This document shows positions 60,205 to 64,000 of a stretch of DNA of 64,000 bases, piece after piece (within the stretch, counting starts at the first letter, position 1; every line of letters starts with the position of its first letter). A program made the position numbers and the translations under genes. The notes beneath the pieces are model-generated. The model was not told the origin of the DNA. It worked only from the letters and a program-made list of their open reading frames with translations, and searched no databases. The DNA is from Branchiostoma belcheri (lineage: Eukaryota; Chordata; Leptocardii; Amphioxiformes; Branchiostomatidae). The stretch spans positions 1,543,376 through 1,607,375 of the forward strand of contig NW_017803157.1 in assembly GCF_001625305.1 (NCBI RefSeq), read 5' to 3'.

Positions 60205-60554
60205 CAGGGCTCGAAATACTGGGTGCATAATAATTAATATTGCAGGTTGGTGCAGGTAAAATTGAAGCTGTGCAGGTATTTCTGGTGTCTACCTGCACTT
60301 AACCTGCACTGGTCAATGTATCAGGTTTATACAGTACATGTAGGTATATGCAGATTTTTATTTGTTGCATTGACTGTTACCAACTATGAAGTGAAAAAGA
60401 AATAATGGCAATGGTTTAACACTAATCTTATTGAGATCCATACTTCCTAACTTCTGAGTGACAGTCCCCAGTTAAAATCCTTTTTATTCTGCATACCTAC
60501 AGAAAATTACCCACACCAGTTCAGGTATGCAGAAAAAAAGGATTTCGAGTCCTG
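60205..60554. mobile_element. MITE with CAGGGCTCGAAAT / ATTTCGAGTCCTG ends
   Basis: Third member of the family at 14629-14935 and 33786-34127. The interior has TGCAGGTAAAATTGAAGCTG and CAGGTATTTCTGGTGTCTAC. Confidence 0.7.
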
Positions 60555-62620
60555 CTGATATAGCCTTTCCGACTCTGAGGGTTCCCTTACTCTAGCCAAT
60601 CAACATCAAGGTTGGAAATCGTCGACAAGTGCATCTGAAGTCTCAATCTTCCAACGATAAATGTTTGGGGCATGCAGGCGTAATGGCATCAGGATCAGGG
60701 AAAGGATCTCTCAGAAAAAGAGAAAGAAAGGCAAGACAAACAACCCAACTCTAATTGCTTGAAGGTCCTGAGTACTAGTACTGTCAGTTGTAGCCAGTGT
60801 CCGTCTTTCTGTCATTTGATGGAATTTTGGGTCATAACCGTGATAACGGCCAAAATTTCGCCCAATCCGTTATCTTTTATGGACAAAAATCAGCATGTAA
60901 ACATATAGAGGGAGAATTTTCATTAATCTATAGATTAAACTGAGCTTATTTGCCACAAAAAATGCAGGGAATAGCTTTTCAGAGGGTCAAGATTTCTACA
61001 ATTTTCCTGGAGAAGCAAGCATACCCCCTAATATTGTTGTGCCTAAATGGCACTCGACATGATTTACGTCAAACAAAATTGAGATGACTGAAAAAAAATT
61101 CAGGCTGGCTTCAGCTAGAACACTCAGGTCCTGAGGGAAAAACATAAAAGGGAGAAACACAAGTGATTTCCATTTCAATATCCCCTACAATTCCTAGCCA
61201 ACTATCAATGTGTTTAATTAACTGTTTTCACACAAACACAGAATACACATCCCTGTATGGTTTCTTACCACGTGACTGTGAAATTACCATGCTAACACCA
61301 ACAAAACACATGAATCTACCTTATCCTGCACCTAACACTTTCTCATCGAGTATGACTGGTATGAAGAATACACTCAATTCCTATAAAACCCTAACATATG
61401 ATTAGTCCCTAGTTCTGGGTGCTAATGGCATACACACTCCCCATAGGTAATAGATGGTTATGCAACATCAAAGGGGACCCTTAGCTGTAAAAAAAAAGCA
61501 AGCCCAGGGTTTTGCTAGCAATTTGGAACACAGTAAATATAATGCATAGTAACTATTTACCCTACAAATAGAGCTGTAGACATTTGATTTGTGGCTGATA
61601 ACATGATATTTCATCTAATACCATGACTAACATGCATAATATAGTGAGCGCTTTAAAGATTGATTTAAAAGTCCAGCCTGGACACAAACGTACATATTTT
61701 GTATCAGGTTTAATTTCTCAAAATTGCTAAAGGGTACCAGTACCAAGCATAATGAACCATTTTGCATTCTATTTGGCAGAACACCCTTTTAGAATAAAAA
61801 CTTATTGTTACATGGCAAAAATTAATACCAGAACGACATGTTATGTTACTTCCTGAGCCTCTACTTGTAAAGCTGCATTGACAAAATATCTATAGACTGG
61901 GGGAAGTAGAATTCCCAAATCTAAGCATGCTTGTGGTTGTAGGCCTAAAGATATGGACAGATATCAATAATATCCTAATAATATCATTTTGACAACAGTA
62001 GACATTACAAAATGAAGGCAATCACACAGACATTGCTATATATGATATACATATACTGCAGTCGTGTTCATTAACGTACATTTCCACAACAAATAGAGCT
62101 TGACAGCTGCGGTACTGGACTTCTCTCACCAACCTAAACCTGTAAAATGGTGGTTACCTTTCTTCCTCCGAAACAGAAACCTCCAGAAGGGGGTCTAGTA
62201 CGTACAGTATGCTCTCTAAACCTTCAGCCCACTGAAGTACACCTGCTTGGCCACCAAATCTTTCTTACGCAGCAGGCAGAGGGTTAAAAATCCCAGCACA
62301 GACTAGCGAGAAGAGCGGGAAATCTCAGAGTGGCAGAGAGAGAGAGCGACAAGCACGCTTGACTTGCTAGGCAAACATGAGATCAATGGATCAGAGCACA
62401 GAAGGTGGCACTGGCTACAGCTCATTATGCATGCATGCTGCATTGGAGATTTCACAGTCCCTGGTGCCACACAAATAACATGGACATTGGAAACTAATAC
62501 ATTAAGTTTAAACAAAAAAAAACACTCACAGACAAATTTGCAAATTAAGAAGCTTAAAACGTATACAGGTGTGAAGTACTTCATATATATGATAAGTCAA
62601 ATAATATCCTTATTATCCTC

Positions 62621-62839
62621 TAACATCTGTGTCCATAATATCACCAGGGTCCATAATATCGCCACCTTGATAAATAGTGTGCTTAAAGATATTTTTACTG
62701 CAACATACCCTAGGTATGTACATTTGAGGTGTGCAGAAGTGCATACCAAAAGTATGTTGCAGTAAAAATATCTTTAAGCACACTTTTTCTCAAGGTGGGG
62801 ATATTATGGACCCTGGTGATATTATGGACACAGATGTTA
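62621..62839. mobile_element. Foldback element with ~88-bp arms
   Basis: Left arm begins TAACATCTGTGTCCATAATA; the right arm ends with its complement at 62839. Arms stay complementary to about 62711 and from about 62751, with a few mismatches. Possible TA target duplication at both ends. Confidence 0.9.
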
Positions 62840-64000
62840 TATTGGATACAGTATTATCAATTCTGGTGTACAGTTTTTCATCAGCGCAAGGATATCTATA
62901 TGCAAATGACGGTATAGCAAAGGGAAACATAACAGCCTAGTCTAGCTGATAGCATATCAGTCTAGTACAGCACCTACATCAACACTGGAGGCTCAATGGC
63001 TCTCAAGAGGTCTTGTTGGGTGAGATTAATGGGTTAATTAAAACTGGTGGATGATAAAAAAGGAGATAACTGTTGAAGGCGAGGATTGAGGAAAGCCATT
63101 TGAGATAAATTACATGAGCGAGGATTGGGCAGGAGTACGAAAATAGATCATTTATCCATTAAACCTTTCACGTAAATACAATGTACCGTAATTACACTTT
63201 TCATAATTTGTTGCAACTTAATATAAGTACATTGACGACCATAGAAATATTGACTACACTTATCTTGGATCCAAACAAACTTAAACACGAAACATGAAGC
63301 TCTTTTTTCACAGGCTTACTTCTATTTTACAGATAAATGGTCTCTTTGGGTTTAGAACACCCCACAAGTAATACCAGTAGTACCAGTAATATTGCAGCTC
63401 CCCCTAACTACAATAGGAAGTACTGCAGCTTCAGGACCAGCAAACCTTTTCTTCATTCATAATATTTAGAACAAGAACTTAAATAATCTTTCACCAAAAG
63501 ACTGCTGGAAAAAATTTACAAGAACAATTAACAGAAAACATGTTACTTGCAAAAATGTCACCAAAAATGCCAGGAAAAACATCAATTTTCATAACACATT
63601 AACAGATTCATAAAAAATTGCACAGTTAGGCAAAAAAATGAAGCCTTCTAGTGTCATTACCACATTCCTAGATCATCATTTACTCCCTAACCACACCCAT
63701 TTCAACCACAGAATGCTGCTGAATGGATTTAAAAACACTTTGACTACTCTAAAACTCGACCCCTCTGTTCAAACTCACTGATAACAATTGCAAAGGCCAC
63801 TAATCATATTAACATGCTCGTGACCCATTTGTAGACAGCAATTTACCTTCAATAGAGGCCGCCAATTCATTTCTGTAAATAAAACCAGCTGCTTATAATA
63901 TCAAATCATGATGAAAATGTAACATCTATTCAATAATTCAATATGCTTGACATGATAACCACATGTCCCTGTGACAGGTGCAGAGCAGACCATTCACCGA

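Larger units (their letters stand above)
60108..64000. other. Upstream intron or 5' flank of PDZ-GEF
   Basis: Contains a MITE (60205-60554), an inverted interspersed repeat (60780-61120) and a foldback element (62621-62839). I could not find the expected N-terminal coding exon ending in a segment like RTPQ. A CpG-poor candidate donor AAAG|GTAACC at about 62155 and a tiny candidate exon at 63847-63872 are unproven. Confidence 0.55.

Noticed and set aside
62100..62260. Possible 5' untranslated exon ending AAAG|GTAACC
   Set aside because: A donor-like site alone, without promoter features or coding match, is not enough.

Overview
The window looks like invertebrate-chordate genomic DNA, most likely an amphioxus (Branchiostoma). 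This is an inference from three things: one RAPGEF2/RAPGEF6-type gene before the vertebrate split, short exons in long AT-rich introns, and abundant CATGTA-rich DNA with LINE tails and MITE-like elements. No bacterial, organellar or viral genes were seen.

The window is dominated by one minus-strand gene, a PDZ-GEF (orthologue of vertebrate RAPGEF2/RAPGEF6, a Rap guanine-nucleotide exchange factor). I could place 28 coding exons between 60107 and 787, all with GT-AG borders and compatible phases. Together they encode about 1128 residues. The order is a first cyclic-nucleotide-binding-like domain (exons 1-4), an acidic linker (5-6), a second such domain (7-10), RasGEF-N (11-13), PDZ (14-15), a linker (16-17), Ras-association (17-20), the CDC25-type catalytic domain (21-26) and the start of the C-terminal tail (27-28). 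The extreme N-terminus lies right of 60107 and most of the C-terminal tail lies left of 787, neither located here.

Intron 19 of this gene (7010-14298) hosts a second, complete-looking minus-strand gene at 9419-13174. It has nine exons and encodes about 811 residues: a BED/TTF-type zinc finger followed by a hAT transposase fold, resembling ZNF862-like proteins. The protein starts with a canonical PCNA-binding (PIP-box) sequence. Upstream lies a CpG-rich promoter-like block with TCTCGCGA-type, CCAAT and YY1-like motifs, and a 111-bp near-perfect palindrome sits just beyond the stop codon. This nested unit is the most unusual thing in the window.

The rest is intron and repeat. There are several LINE fragments (one with a 252-codon reverse-transcriptase C-terminal ORF at 32114-32869), a perfect-TIR PIF/Harbinger-like MITE, two TA-flanked non-autonomous elements, foldback elements, CAGGGCTCGAAA-ended MITEs, a 120-bp satellite and a long TACA microsatellite. 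Several PDZ-GEF exon edges are duplicated in the neighbouring introns or lie within a few bases of LINE tails. The strongest cases are exons 5, 15, 17 and 28.

Work was by eye: splice sites were read directly, domain calls rest on recognising conserved motifs, and no database search was run.
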